In this document: piece by piece, positions 31,931 through 44,999 of the stretch
How positions within the stretch are numbered: position 1 is the first letter of the stretch
Layout: the number at the start of each line of letters is the position of its first letter
Source: Harmonia axyridis
Taxonomy: Eukaryota; Arthropoda; Insecta; Coleoptera; Coccinellidae
DNA length: 64,000 nt
Reading direction: 5' to 3'
NCBI RefSeq assembly: GCF_914767665.1
Contig: NC_059502.1
Coordinates: 48,280,031-48,344,030, forward strand
Made by a program: the position numbers and the translations under genes
The notes under the pieces: model-generated
What the model was told of the DNA's origin: nothing
Database searches by the model: none
What the model saw: only the letters and a program-made list of their open reading frames with translations

Positions 31931-32295
31931 ACTTAAAAATTTGAGAAATTTTTTTTGAACTAAATCAATTCTTGTTATATATGTTATATGAAATGTAAAA
32001 TTTGAAGATTGTGTTCCATTAAATATCTAGAGATACCCAATGTACTGAAAATATTTATTCCTTTGTATCTGTAATGTACCTAGTTACAGCCAATTTACGT
32101 CATTAGATTATGTCCATCAGGTTAGAATCTTGTTGATTAAAGTTCCACATTCTGAAGATAATTCCTTTAGCAAGAAGGTGTACCAATAGCAATATAATAA
32201 CAATAAATTTTTTCATGTTAGTCACACAACCGTTTAATTTCTTGAGTGGTTGCACTTTGTGATCATAAATGAAAACTTCAGAACGAAAAGGTACA
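31931..32295. other. No gene recognised
   Basis: AT-rich spacer; a short AATAACAATAAA stretch near 32195-32210, nothing else. Confidence 0.4.
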
Positions 32296-32299
32296 TATT

Positions 32300-32575
32300 G
32301 AAGATTTTAGAACCATATATAATGGCATTTGCGCAGCATATCGATCAAGGATTTTTTTATGCAAGATGATGCCAGACCCCACGCTACTCGAGTTGTGAGA
32401 AATGATCTAGAGGAAGTCGGTATCGCTACCAAGGTATAGCCAGCTCGGAGCCCGGATTTGAATTCAATTGAGAAACTGGGATATGGGAAAAGATTACAAG
32501 AGGAACGTAATTTGAATACGTACGGAAGACTAACGGCAGATACTGCTTGCAATTTGGAAAGACCCGGATCATAAT
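32300..32575 (+). pseudogene. Tc1-type transposase C-terminal fragment
   Basis: Plus frame: FFMQDDARPHATRVVRNDLE (32342-32405), carrying the second catalytic Asp (QDDARPH; QDNARPH is usual), then PARSPDLNSIEKLGY, where the usual IEHVWD third-acid motif has decayed to IEKLGY. It continues to ADTACNLERPGS and a stop near 32575. One stop falls just before PARSPDL. No N-terminal half is present. Confidence 0.8.
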
Positions 32576-32579
32576 ATAA

Positions 32580-34685
32580 GGTCTCTTATTTTAGTTACGG
32601 GCCGCCGTTGCCAAGAAGTTTTTCGTGCCAGACGCGGAAAAACCCGTTACTGACACTTTCGTTTAACTTGTTTTTTCTCATTTTGTTTCGTTTTTTCGTT
32701 GTTAAATTTGGACCGTCATTTCCCATATAACCATATTATGCTATAACATTATGTTTCGCGAGTAATAAAGAAGATAACGGAGTGAATAAAAAAAATGTTG
32801 AAAAACGATAAGTCTGAAGTCTAAATTCAATCATATTGTGAGTCTTACACTCTACAGAGTGTTACTAATTTGATGAAAAAACAGGCTATAATTGTTTCAG
32901 CCGGTATTCATAAAATATGGGTTATTATTCACACTCAGTTTACACTCCAACGTTCGGATGGATTCAAAATGTCATTAAAAAAAAGACTTCCAAATCGGAG
33001 AAGTAGTTTTCACGAAAATGTATCTCAAAATTTTGCCTAATTTTGAGTGCTGTGATTTCGTGGGCAAATGTATTAATATGTTATCAATTCATAAAAATTT
33101 TAAATATAAAAAATGAAGTTTAGTGTTAGGATGCTAGAAGTCCCGCCTATAACTGTTCTTAACTGGTCAAAATTAATCACAATTAACCTATGAATGAACA
33201 TGTCATTCTAGCATCCATCATGAAAATTACATGATGTAAACCAAATCTTTGTAATGTTAACGAAAACCCCTCATTTCTCTAACCTAATAGGTGAATATTT
33301 GCTTATTTTTCAGTTCGAAGTAGTTGTAAGATACACCTTGCGTATTAGGTAACATATTAGCATCAATGATGGATCACAAAATGTATTTGTTCATTTCACA
33401 GTGTACCTATGTTCCCCCTGTACTTAGATGAAGTATGGTAGTTAAAGTTGAAATAGTAGAATGAACGGAGAAAACATAGGTTATTATGAAATTTTCCTAA
33501 AGGCCATAAAATATATGTTGCACATAGCGGGAGCGCATCTTCACTACAAACAGCGAATAATTTAAGTGTGTTATATTCTATTAGTTTCTACCTTAAATGC
33601 AACCATAAACTTGGAGCCTCGTAAAATATTCAAATGACTTACAAGATGTTACTTGGAATCGTCCAAGATTCCCACTTAACTGGGCTGCGATGGTAATTCA
33701 GAAATCATAAACAAATGCTCTCAGCATTTTATTCGTATTACATCACATGAAAAATTAGAAAATCACGCATCAATTAAAACGCTGTAAAGTCGTCTAAAAC
33801 CAGTATGCCGCAAAATATAACCTGTAATTATTTATTCAATTGTACATTATTTAGAAGCGTTTCGAATAGCTGATGAGCAGAAATACCCTCCTGTGAAAAA
33901 ATGTTTTCGAGTATTGATTTCCCTTCTCCGGGTACACAGCTATTGCCATAGGCGTTCTAGCGCCATATAACTACTAACTTGCATATGGAGAGGAAGGAAA
34001 ATGAGGACAATTAACTGATCAAAGAAAGGTGATATGGATTTTCATGGCACACAATGTTGATGTGCGTGAAACAATAATCCAGCATATCATCCATAAAAAG
34101 TACAAGATATGTCGGCCTACTAAGTAGAAATTCATTTGAGGTAAAAATCAAAACGAAAGATTTCTAAGAGTTCGAGTCCTCAAGAACTATATTGGGATTG
34201 CTTTTAAACTGTTATTACATTACCAGCGTAATAAAATAGAAGAACAACATTTAATTTCTAATATTCACAGAATATAAGTTTTTTTGGATATATAGTTATC
34301 CTGCAGCTTGATATTAAAACATAGCTTTATATGGAATTGAAAATGTTTGTAACTTAAACTAATCTATAACTATTCAACCTGAAGTATGTAAAATGTATTT
34401 TGTATACCGTAAATTCCCAGAATTGAGATTTTCTATGATGATAAAAACACAATAATCTATAGTGTACTTTTAGGCACATTCTGCAACGTTAACTAAAAAG
34501 TCGAAAAAATGAGTGACTTGTCTGAACTCTCGTCTGGAGCTTATTCATTCCCTTTATTTTATCTGTCGTGGTCTATGATTTTTCATAGCAACCAAACAAT
34601 CAATGGTCAAAACAATCACTCACTAAAATGTTAATTGTTATTCATTTTTTTTTTTAATATTATTTCTACAAGCAAGCAGCTAATA
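32580..34685. other. No gene recognised; one short inverted repeat
   Basis: About 2.1 kb of AT-rich DNA without a significant frame. GGATGCTAGAA (33129-33139) and TTCTAGCATCC (33206-33216) form an 11-bp inverted pair bounding about 88 bp, possibly a tiny inverted-repeat element. No target duplication seen. Confidence 0.4.
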
Positions 34686-34689
34686 TTGC

Positions 34690-35670
34690 CAGTATGGATC
34701 TTTTGCATGAAAAATAAAGATACGAGAAAAAATATGCTCATCTTTTCAACTGGTGCAAAGTTAGGGAAGTGAAGAGATTTAAAGTTCAAATCAAATCAAA
34801 TTTTATTCCTTCGGACAATAAAACAAGTTCAATCATATAATCTGCTATTATTTACGCTTCATGTGAGGATGGACGCACCTAAGAGACTAACTTGTGCTAA
34901 GTATAAAAGTTGTGCTATCCATCCTCTATTCGAGGTGTTCAAAAATATAACAAGAATTAAATATTGCAGGGGGGAGAATTAAATATTGCAGACGAAGAAC
35001 TTTGTTTTCAATCAAAAAGCAAAACTAAAGAAGACATCGTGACCAGAGATCTTTACCTTATGATGAAAGTTGCAACTGTTTAAGCTCTAGCCTCTAGCCG
35101 GAGATAATATTGAATATAATAGAAACCTCATAATAAGGGATTCCAAAAACTACACATCGAGATCATTTTTGATATCTAAAGAAATGAATCAGGTGATGTG
35201 TTTGAAACTGTACAGAACACACGCATATTTACGGCTTCAAACCACGACCCATCGTCATTTCTTGTAAATTGTCAAAATCAAAATGCACAACTCAAAGTGT
35301 AGGTGTCAATAAAATTTTTGAAATAACTACCGATCACGGTGCACCTATAACGACTTATTTACACTTGTTAGTGTATCGTGCAACGGATATAGCAGCTAAT
35401 TTATGCCAACCTAATCGTAATCTTTATACAGGCCATTGTTTTAGACATTATTCACCAACCTTCTGAACAGACGCAGGCAAAGAAATTACAAATATAAAAC
35501 GCCTAGGAGGTTGAAAATCGACTGCTGTGGCCGAGACATATTGAGTGAAAGCTGGAAGAAAACGAATTATTTTCATCAAATTACCACAGTCGCATTACAA
35601 TTAGCCATATTTATTTCCAAAATGCAACGAATTTCATGTTTAATAATAATTTTGCCAATAATTGGCGCAA
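34690..35670 (+). pseudogene. Tyrosine recombinase (Crypton-like) pseudogene
   Basis: Related to the copy at 2992-3622 but keeps the middle. The core-binding domain lies at 34696-34785 (RYEKKYAHLFNWCKVREVKR). After an insertion, KEDIVTRDLYLMMKVATV (near 35025-35083) precedes a break where the first catalytic Arg should be. IRDSKNYTSRSFLIS and YRTHAYLRLQTTTHRHFLV (near 35140-35265) cover the region before the second box. YTGHCFRHYS (H-x-x-R changed to H-x-x-H in the GHCFRR pattern), NIKRLGG and TAVAETY (35437-35545) cover the C-terminal catalytic boxes. The end is Asn-rich (FQNATNFMFNNNFANN). Multiple stops and frameshifts. Confidence 0.75.
34785..34965 (-). mobile_element. Insertion with CAAAT-repeat tail
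   Basis: CAAATCAAATCAAATTTTATTCC at 34788-34810 looks like a simple-repeat tail plus reversed AATAAAA of a non-LTR 3' end. It splits the recombinase frame. Near its right edge AATTAAATATTGCAG occurs twice (about 34955 and 34978). Boundaries are approximate. Confidence 0.45.
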
Positions 35671-35679
35671 AATAATCTC

Positions 35680-38130
35680 ACATTTCTATGGCCAAATTGA
35701 AGAATTGAAGTGTTCAAATAAATATTTCTATCAGCTTTTCATTCTATAATACGTTTGTAGAAAAAATAATTTTTGTAACTTAAGCGGAAATCATGTTTTC
35801 CACACTCGATTGCTTGCTCGAACTTCGCTTCGTGTCGTTTTGGCAACGGCAATCTTGTACGGGAAAGTACAACTTTCCGCTCTAGATAGGAATATAACTA
35901 AATTATACACGGCCGGATTTTCTCATCAAATTTCAATTTCCGGAACAAGTTTCTTAAAAAAAAAGGAGCAAAAGGAAATATACAATGGGGGCTATAGAAG
36001 CAAAAGTAATTTTCTTTCGAATTGCATCTATCCTCTGTTATATTGGCTGCGAATCTGATAGAAAAACTTTTCGTATAAAATTGACGAATTTCGAATGAAA
36101 TCAGATAAGAAAACTTTTTTGTCTATTGCAAAACAGTATTTTTAATCAAATTTTTCCGTAGCTCATACATTGATTATGTATGCTGGCATACATAGACAGG
36201 AAATTCGAAATTCAAACATCTGGATTATATTATAGTTATTGAGTTGCATTTTAAATATGAACCTCCGAGATAACCTAATGAAAATTCACATTCACCTTAG
36301 TGTCATTATTCTACGAGAACATATATCTACACTTCGATTAGAAAAGTAAACTTTTTTTTAGTATGAAGAGAATATTTTATAAGTTTTACCTGCAAAACCA
36401 TTGAGTAGCATCGTTTCTTTCATAAATCGATGTATTCTGACTTAAAAATACCTACTAAATTTTAAGTCTTTAGTTCTTTGCTTTCGATAGTTTTCATGTT
36501 TTTTCTTCAATTAATTCAATATTATCGTTTGAAAAAATGTCTATAAATTCTATAAAAGCGATAGTATCTACAAAAACACCATAGTATTGAGGCATTAAAT
36601 TTCGATTGGAATGATGAAGGACGAATGAGCCAAGCAAGGATCGAAGATGTTCGCTAAAAATCATCCGTAGCGAAATTTCTTCCTCAGCATTCACGATGAT
36701 CGCAAATATTTCAGGCCGTTAAGTTCGAAACTAATAATCGGAGACCTTGCGAACGGTTATCGGAGTTGAAGAATCGTGTGAGCCTGAACTATTATGATTC
36801 AATAAGAGATGCAGGTAAAAATCGAAAGGAAATAGAGAGAAACGCGTGGGCCGATACATAAAACCATCCTGTAATTATACGTATAAGTGTTTTAATTGTG
36901 AACGAATAGAGGTACGTGTCGTTCTAGCCTCTCTGTAGTTTATTCGGAATGATCTATAACCGAACATAGATAGCAACTCTTCTGGTCTGACTTTCGCTGG
37001 CTTTGGTAATGTGAGAGAGGTCAAAAGTTCAGTCAGAGTCAAGAGCCATATACACGCTAGGTGAGGAGACTACATATCCATCGAGACCTATGCTTATGCT
37101 TCAGCACTTTGCATGCCCTACTATAGTTTATCGGAACTCATCAAGGAAGTCGTTGAAGAAATTATGTGCCCAGAGATGAAGCTTGGTGTAAATGAACTAA
37201 TATTCTGTTGGGTTCATGTCATAGGTTGATGCGAATAATCATCCTGGAACCCTTTCATTTTCATCAGCATAACCATTCTATCCCACCCTTTTGTCACTAA
37301 GCAAACCTTACAGTTCGATCCAAATAAATCAAAGGTCATAAAATTAGTGTTTTAGGATTTTGAAATGAAATAAATCGCAAATGTTGCTAAAGGCCATAAT
37401 GTTTTTACTTCGTTCAAAAGATCAACAGATTAAAATTAAGTTCATCAAATTAACTATATCGGTCAAATATACTCCTCAACAATATTGTCAATAGCAGAAT
37501 ATAAAATTCAAATTATAAATGCTTCTGGGATTATAAGCGTAGCCTAAAACATAAAATGACATAGGAAAAAATCATAAAACTGAGATATTTTTGAATGATT
37601 TGCATAAATGTTTTGGAGTCTTTGGTGATAGGTATCTATAAAATCTGAAACACTCCTGTTGAAACCAGAGTAATTACATTTTCCATGAAAATTGAAAGAA
37701 CAAATCTTTCAAATTCATCCAACAGCAAAATCAAGTAGGTATTGTAATAATGATTCTTAAAGGAATAACTGAAAGAACAAATAAAAATTCATTCTTACTA
37801 GAAATTTTAATCTTATACTGAAATTATCAAATTCGAAAATATTTATATCTGTAAAATCAATATTAATTTCCATTTTAACATATTCTTGAAATTGAATGAA
37901 CATTTGTAAACGATTTGAAGCATTTTTCTTTCGTTTTTTCGTCAAATCGAAATCATTAGAATGAAATTCAAATAACACTGAGAATACTATTCAATTCCCT
38001 ATATCGAATTAAGACTGAAATATGTACTAAAAACGAATTGACCTCATTGCAGCATCGATCTCACATTTTGTTCAAACAAATACGAACAAGAAGCTTTCGA
38101 GTTATAAACCAGTTGTGATATATCATACCG
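35680..38130. other. No gene recognised
   Basis: About 2.4 kb with only short frames (35810-36058 plus, 36494-36694 minus, 37757-37978 minus). The minus frame at 36494 (MNAEEEISLRMIFSEHLR) is not low-complexity, but I recognise no family. No repeat or transposon signature noted. Confidence 0.35.
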
Positions 38131-38315
38131 TGCATATATAAAGACAGAGATTTTAACACTAGCTGAATACATAGTTTCTTTGAGTTACATTCTTGGCGGC
38201 ATCATTTATGGCTGTTTTTATTCTGGTGTGAAAGATCTCAAACTTGGAATTAATTACTAGCTCAGATTTTGTTTTATTGGCATCGCTTTAATGGAGCAAT
38301 TCGAAGGATAAAAGT

Positions 38316-38603
38316 ATGGCAAATGCCGACAATAACAGATCTAACAGCTCACACGTTAATTCGAACATCATTTATGATCGTGTTGTATTTCTGATATCAC
38401 CTTTTATTACTCTTTTACCCGATGAGAAGAAGCTTTCCTCTATATTTTTGTTGCTTTTGATGACTTGGACCATATCATATCAATATAACTACATTCTCAA
38501 TAGCGTGGATCGCTTCGATTGCTCAGCGAATCACAATGAAGCAAACATTCTGTCGTTCTACACCTTCTACTCCATTCATCTTGGAACGGATTCGAACCAA
38601 TAG
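38316..38603 (+). CDS. Hypothetical 95-aa ORF with upstream TATA box
   Basis: TATATAAA at 38135-38142 is followed 174 bp later by an ATG opening a 95-codon frame (MANADNNRSNSSHVNSNI). Residues about 24-55 are hydrophobic (VVFLISPFITLL; IFLLLLMTWTISY), so one or two membrane segments are possible. No known family. A TATA box at random is common in DNA this AT-rich. The frame could be chance or a fragment of an integral membrane protein gene. Confidence 0.22.
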   Translation: MANADNNRSNSSHVNSNIIYDRVVFLISPFITLLPDEKKLSSIFLLLLMTWTISYQYNYILNSVDRFDCSANHNEANILSFYTFYSIHLGTDSNQ

Positions 38604-39335
38604 AGAACATTAATACATATATTTCAGAAGTGCACTGGTCTTGGGTATTGTGGATACCATATCAAAATTGTGGGAGATATATTAATTTGAATTTCACTTT
38701 CGTTTCCTAGTTGCCCAAACGATTAGCTCTATCATGTTCTCATCAAATGATAAACAGAACAAAGATACATAAATTGGAATGAAATCAGAAATAAGATTAA
38801 TATCATTAAAATTGGCCTCATTTGGAGATAATTCCATGACACTAATGTTTCAGTGTGATTTCAGACATGCAACTACCTCGGCTGCAATATTCATGACGTT
38901 ATGTGGAGGTCTAATTATAATCTACTCTCAATATTACAATTGTATTTCGACAATTTTCATCAGTTGGTACAATGCTTAGGGCCACTTGATAGGAAGTCGA
39001 TGGTCAGCAATTGGAACCCCTGAAAAGAAATCTTCTGGTTAGTGGGTACCGTCGATGTTGGATAATAAAGCCAACACAGAACACAATCAGTAAACTAACT
39101 CTTACAAGCTCTTCTTTATTGAAGCAATTGGAATCTTTATGGACGAACTCCCTTATGAAACGTGTAACAGAATGGGACTCAATAGACTTCTTTACCCAAA
39201 CCTTAATGGCAAAAATTGGGATTGCTAATCACCTTTCGTGGACTTTGTGATACATTGACTCTTGGGGGAGATTAAGTTGTACACCATCCACTGATAATCA
39301 TCTAGAGACTCGATTTAATGTACCAGCTTTGGTCG
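38604..39335. other. No gene recognised
   Basis: Frames at 38779-38979 and 39011-39250 (plus) show no recognisable domain. Confidence 0.35.
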
Positions 39336-39339
39336 TTTT

Positions 39340-39700
39340 TGTCTAGTGGAAGGTTCATCGTTGTCGAGAAATTTTCTGACTAATCCATTGGGCCTTTTTC
39401 TGCTTTCCCAAGATTTTTGAGAGCGATTTCATGAAGTAATTTCTTCAACGGTGTTAGATTTCTTTCACGATGCGTGAGCTGAGTATTGCGTGCAAGCCAG
39501 GGCGCGTTGAAGTGGAGTGCTTGAAGCCCTGCCGGCTTAAGCGTAGAGTAGAATGGGCAATAATTTTATACAAGATCAACTTGTACAGGCCGAACATGTT
39601 GCTGAGACCAAATTTGGTAGCAACATTTTGAATGTGAGTTTCATATCCAAAATGACTGCCAAACATTTAACTTGGGATTTCCAAGAGAAATCCATCCATG
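39340..39700 (-). pseudogene. Jockey-like RT C-terminal fragment
   Basis: Minus strand: VKCLAVILDMKLTFK (the 'K-Y-L-G-V-x-L-D-x-x-L-T-F' motif just after the RT catalytic domain). Then in shifted frames FNAPWLARNTQLTHRE and PLKKLLHEIALKN, the 'P-W-x-V-R-N-x-x-L-H-R-D-L' tail typical of Jockey-group ORF2. Frameshifted and lacking the catalytic core. The GC content (CCCTGCCGGCTTAAGCG region) is above that of the surroundings, as expected for retroelement coding DNA. Confidence 0.65.
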
Positions 39701-39829
39701 CATTTGGACATGGCCGAACGGTTCAACCAATCTCCGTGACAAGAGAAGAGCGAAGCTTATTTCTGGGTTCATTTCGATTTGCCTGCACTATTCTTCCAGA
39801 CGGTTTACGTCTTCTTAAAGGTTGATTGC

Positions 39830-41285
39830 CTATCGTGGGACTTTTGACTTGGCAATGATATGCTTATGTATATAGCTAGAGAAGTCCGATCAAACTTGGC
39901 AATCTATCTCTTGTTTGAATTGATTCTTGATTAATTGATCTGAATTGTTTTCCTCTACGATTTCGTTCAACCTTGGCTATGTATGCTGAATATAGGAAAG
40001 AAGATAGTATACTAGATTAAGAGACTCCGAGTTCGAGATCTCTGGGGTCGTAGATTCTCTTGGAGATATTTTTTTGAAGGAGCTATTTTGGAAAAAAGAA
40101 CGAATGAGTTAACACATTGGAGGGGCACTTTCGCTTCGTAAAGTTTGAAAACGACACCCTCATGCCATACGACACCATTTACCTGCTTTCATTCGAAACT
40201 GGTTGAAACAGCTGAACATGTGATGTGTGGATTATGGCACAATCCTGCTGAAACCACACGTTTACGAGGTCCAGCCCTTCCAATTGAGGCATGAAATGTT
40301 AGTAATCATGGTTCCTTATCACTTACCATTGACTAACATTTTGATCACTATGTAATGAAATTATCTGACGAATAGAGCCAATTTTATGGACAAAAAAATT
40401 ATTGGTAATTTTTTTTTACAATTCAATTTGAAATTTTCCATGTCCTACAAACAATATACTTCACAATTTGTGAACCTTCAAATTATATAAATAATCAAAT
40501 AACCAAAATTAAATAATTCCATCAATATTCTCCAAATTTTTCCTAAAAACCTAAAAATGGAACTCATCAGGTCATGCTTCCTAATATCGACTAAATGAGC
40601 AAAATGTTCGAATAATTATATATTAAAAACTGTAATTCCATTACTTTTCATTCAAAACAAATATATATTTTTCAATGACAAATGAATCAATTCACTGGTG
40701 GATATTGAAAAAAAACATAACAAAAATGTGGTCACTCTTTAGACTCAATACATTACAAAATAGCACTTGAATACTGATAGAAAGTACACTGAATTAATGC
40801 AAGAAATTCCAGTTGAATACTAGATATCTGTAGTATCCTACAGTTCCGTTATAACAAAGGCCGAAGCTTGGAATACAACTATCTAGTTTGTTCATTAACC
40901 AGGAAATTCCTGTTAAACCGAATGTAACGATGCTGTAAATAGTCATACATATTCCGGTTTTTGTCACAGTATTATATTCCTGTTGAAATGACAAACTGCA
41001 GTTTGGTTGCATTAACTAATCTGAAATGTGTTAATGCTAGAGGAATTTAACAACCGGAATTGTCATGTAATATCAACAAATATTCCAGCTGTCACTTATA
41101 TGTGGGGAATTTCCTGTAGAAATCACCGAATTCATGTTGTATATCCTGATAAATTTCTTTGAATTTGGGGTTCATTTCTACAGAAATAGATATGTTGAAG
41201 AGAAAAGTTTCAGAATTTGAAACACAATCATCTTCAATAATTTGCAGAAAGCACCCTAACATTAGAAAAGTTCAGGTGTTCTGAG
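39830..41285. other. No gene recognised
   Basis: AT-rich. A minus frame at 40794-41012 (72 codons) contains aromatic and hydrophobic residues but no known motif. Recurrent AGGAATTTC/GGAATTCC-like phrases around 40800-41120 suggest non-coding repeat DNA. Confidence 0.35.
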
Positions 41286-41289
41286 TCAT

Positions 41290-41489
41290 TCTGGATCATT
41301 GTGGCCCTTTCAAATCCTGGGATCTCGCAGGACCTGTCTATGTTCCATAATAATCCATTAAGAATAATTCAGGATATAAAGGCCAAAATGAGAGATGTTA
41401 TCCTTGAGAAGGTGGTAAATATATGTGGAAACATAATGACAAATCGGACTCATCAGCCTAATCATCATCAGCCGGAATCAGTAGCCTAA
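41290..41489 (+). pseudogene. Possible mariner-type transposase C-terminal scrap
   Basis: The plus frame contains SNPGISQDLSMF, which can be read as a decayed P-R-SPDLS-x-x-D motif, followed by IIQDIKAKMRDVILEKVVNI, in the position of the C-terminal helix (E-x-L-K-x-x-I-R-E). No catalytic Asp context is visible. Weak but ordered similarity. Confidence 0.4.
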
Positions 41490-43868
41490 AAGGTTTGTTG
41501 ATAGAAGAGTAATGAAAAAATTGCCGAGTTCAAAATGAAACAATAGATCAGACAGACAAAATTTAATTGTTGTTTTCTACATCTCCCCGTAGTTGTTGCT
41601 TTTTGCGTGGAAAGCTCTGAGATCGAAAAGCTCCGGTTAGACGTAAAAAATAACCTTCACATTCCATTCTTCCCCTTGAATCACAGGTGGGGAATAAAAG
41701 GTCAAGCACTATGCAGTGCTATTCTATTATTCAGAACAATCGGAATCAATTCATCTTGTGGAACAAGAGGAATGGGAACACACAAGGCGAAATTCTATGT
41801 ATCTAGGAATCAAGCGTGGCATTGAAGAGTCCTGTCAACTGCGCGGCAAGATGTAACTCGGAAAGCCGCTCGTACAAGTAGCATTCTAGTCGAGCTCTCT
41901 TGCCTTCAATCACGCGTTATTACTTACTGTACAATCCATTTTTGCGTTCAATACAATGGACCATATATTACGTCATAGACGTGAGGCGTCTTCGCTCACT
42001 AAAAACGGCTCTTCTGGATTCGCGATCTGAGCTGGCTTGGCAAGAAGACGCCATTAAGCGCAGACTCCTACAATTAACCGTGATGGTTTAATGCCAGCTG
42101 GAAACAGTATATCAATCAACGTATTGCCAATCTCGGTGTTTTCTTCAAAATTGCATTTCACTGGCTACCTAATTAGTTTAGAGAAGGCAACAACAATACA
42201 TCACAAAAATTTTACGTCGGCCATAAATTTAATTCTGACTTTAATAGGTTAACTTATGAAAATTGTGCTTCACATCTTTGTGGATATTCAAAAAAAGTTG
42301 TAATGACGTAAGAGTATCATTGCAACTAATGGTATGTTCATAGAGTGATATGTAATTGTTTAGGTATGTATCAGGCATTTACCTAGGACATGTTTTCGTA
42401 AGGCAGCCAGGATTGATTTCGCATTTTCAAATATGAATATTTCAACCCTTTATTCTATGTTGGTAGTAGAAATCGAGGTTATCAGTTCGGAATCCTGAAT
42501 AATACTCTTAAGAACACTCTTGGGAAAAAATAATATCATTAGCGGAATCTTTTTATTACACGGTACAATTTTTTAATTCAATATTAAATTATTTTTGAGG
42601 ATTAACTTGTTTTGATTTTCAATTTCAAAAATGATTTGGTTTTTTAATTTCAAATACATAAGAGTTTTTTTGACCTCCATTAAAGAAGAAATTATTCAAA
42701 CAAATTAAATCCAAAATTCTTCTCTCTATATAGGGCGAATCCGATGAGCTGTATCGGGTGTCCAAATTCGTTGTCTAGTGAGAGTATCTCAGAATCCCTT
42801 TGAGCTTAAAAAAAAATTAATGAGAAAATTTCGTGCTCTATTTTTGAGAGAAATAATTTCATGAAAATCGCCAACTCATTCAACCGTTTTCAAGCTAAAA
42901 GAGAAAATTGGAAAATGAAAAAAAAGTTCTCATAACTTTTTATTACTAGTGCTATCAACACGAAACAAAAGCATTCTATAGGCACTTTTTTCGGTAGAAT
43001 CCACTAGTGAAATTTTTTTCATTGCTTTTAACAGATACACAGCTTATATGCAGAAGTTTCATTAAAACATGGGAATATTGAAAATGAGATTTGACTGGAA
43101 ATAGGTAGGTAAAAAAATTATTTCTATTTCGTTAGAATGAATGAGCACTAAGATCAATTTCATATACCTCAACATCTTAAACTATCGGCCAAGATATGAG
43201 ATAACTGAAGAGATAGTTCTGAAAACATCGAATATAATAACGGAAGAAAAGAAGATAAAACAGTTCAAGCAATCCAATTTTCAAAACTATTACTCCAATA
43301 TACAACAACAAACAAATTACGTATGAATTCAACCGCAAACAAGTCACAGGACTGTGTTCTTCGGGCAAAATCAAGACATTTGATAAAGTATGGTAAAAAG
43401 GTCTCCTATAGGAACTGCTTGCGGCCGGATTTCCACACTTCATTGTTCAACTTGTACCTCATACCTATATTTTCGGTGGGTTAGAACCAGAGTTGACGAA
43501 GTACTATTTTCAGAGAGGTCACTCTCAGTCGGAGTCACATAATGATCTAAGGTCTCAACGTTATTGTTTAAATTTTACATTATATGTATCTGAGTATGAA
43601 GGATTGATACTTGATAAGAAGCTCACTTGAAAAAACAAGTAACATCAGATTTGACTGAAGAAGGAAAGACGATAGCGGTATCTCATCCGGCTCGTCATGA
43701 CTTACATATTCCTGGCTTGGTGATACACGTCATAGTCCTATCTGCAAAGGCTTCTGGTCGTGCAGAACATAATCTGCCGAGTCGGACCATGAATGCACCG
43801 AGGGTTCGTCAGCAACGAATGGATGGAATATCTGCAAATACCATTCCTTGACGATCACCTGATAGAAC
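41490..43868. other. No gene recognised
   Basis: About 2.4 kb. 42720-43050 (GCGAATCCGATGAGCTGTATC onward, with repeated AAAAAAGTTCTCATAACTTTTTATT-type text) resembles the non-coding ends of insect Tc1/mariner-like elements. The frames at 43141-43326 and 43627-43851 have no recognisable domain. Confidence 0.35.
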
Positions 43869-43869
43869 T

Positions 43870-44360
43870 AATAATAATAATTAAAATGTTTATTTGACCC
43901 ACATACAACTTTCTCATAATCTGTAAAGCATTAGGTACTAATTAAACTAACAAGAGTTCATTTAACCCTCAAAATGTGAAAAAAAACATTAGAAAAAAAA
44001 ATATATATACATATATCTCTTCCCCGAAGGCACATCCATTGGCAAGCCACTGGATCTGCCTTGTGTTGGAAATTATTGTTTCATTTACTCAAAAACCAAA
44101 AGACACTCAAAGAGAAAAGAAAACTTGAAAGGAAAGAAAAAACTGAGCGAGCAGGCACATTATCTAAACAAGAACAAATGAATTTTTTATGCAGAGCATT
44201 TCTTCGACCACTCCTGCCGACATAATTTTCAACCAATTTTTGATTTTCCTCTTGAATTCATTAAGAAATTCAGAATTTTTTATTGTTGTTAGAACCTTAT
44301 TGTAAATGAAGGGGGCTAGGCGTTTTATTGTTCGCGTAAAAAGAATACAATTTCCTCTTT
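43870..44360 (-). pseudogene. Non-LTR RT C-terminus with (TTA)n tail
   Basis: Plus-strand AATAATAATAATTAAAATG at 43869 is the 3' tail. The minus coding end at about 44345-44172 reads LFTRTIKRLAPFIYNKVL, TIKNSEFLNEFKRKIKNWL, with a stop after FVLV. The pattern 'F-x-R-x-x-x-x-x-x-P-x-x-Y-N-x-x-P-x-x-I-K...F-K-x-x-x-K-x-x-L' is the usual end of CR1/Daphne-like ORF2. The 3' UTR is about 300 bp. 5'-truncated. Confidence 0.6.
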
Positions 44361-44995
44361 TTCTGGTACTCTAATGACTAAAAGCAAAAATCGTCAGCAA
44401 AATGAAAAAACACGCAAACCCTCTTACAAGGAAGACTTCCGACTACCAAATGCTCCGAATCACAAAAAACCGAAAATAGCACTCACATAGGAAGTGCCTG
44501 TCAAGCCAAACTTCAGCTGAGACAGAGATTAGGTAATTAGGAATTACACAAAAACTTTTTTTTTTGGCATACAGTCACCTGCTAGAGCAGGACTTTTTAC
44601 TTGATCTGAGGTGAACAACACTGAAATGAAGCAGTAAAAGGCAAACGGCCAAACTGCATTAAGAGAAAGAAGTCCAAATTTCAAAGGCCAAAACAATACA
44701 GACATCTTGTGGCTGTTTTCATTTTTTCATTTCCATGTTACCACCACCTACCTTCTTTTGTTACTTGTTCGGTCCAATCAGGAATTATTGAAATCCCAGG
44801 CGGCTGTAGAAAATCGAGATTAAGTTGGTAATGGCTCATTCAGTATGTATTTTGAATTCGAGAATTCGGGTCGGTACTGGAAATTTAATTGACAGAAGAT
44901 TGAATTTAGTTCAGTCACTAATTTCTTGGCCTAGTGTGTCCAGGGTTGACTGTCCAGTGGGTTGTCCTGTTATTCAACTCCCATTGCTGGACCGC
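44361..44995. other. No gene recognised
   Basis: No convincing frame. A TTTTTTTTTTGGCATACAGTC phrase at 44552 is unassigned. Confidence 0.4.
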
Positions 44996-44999
44996 TGTT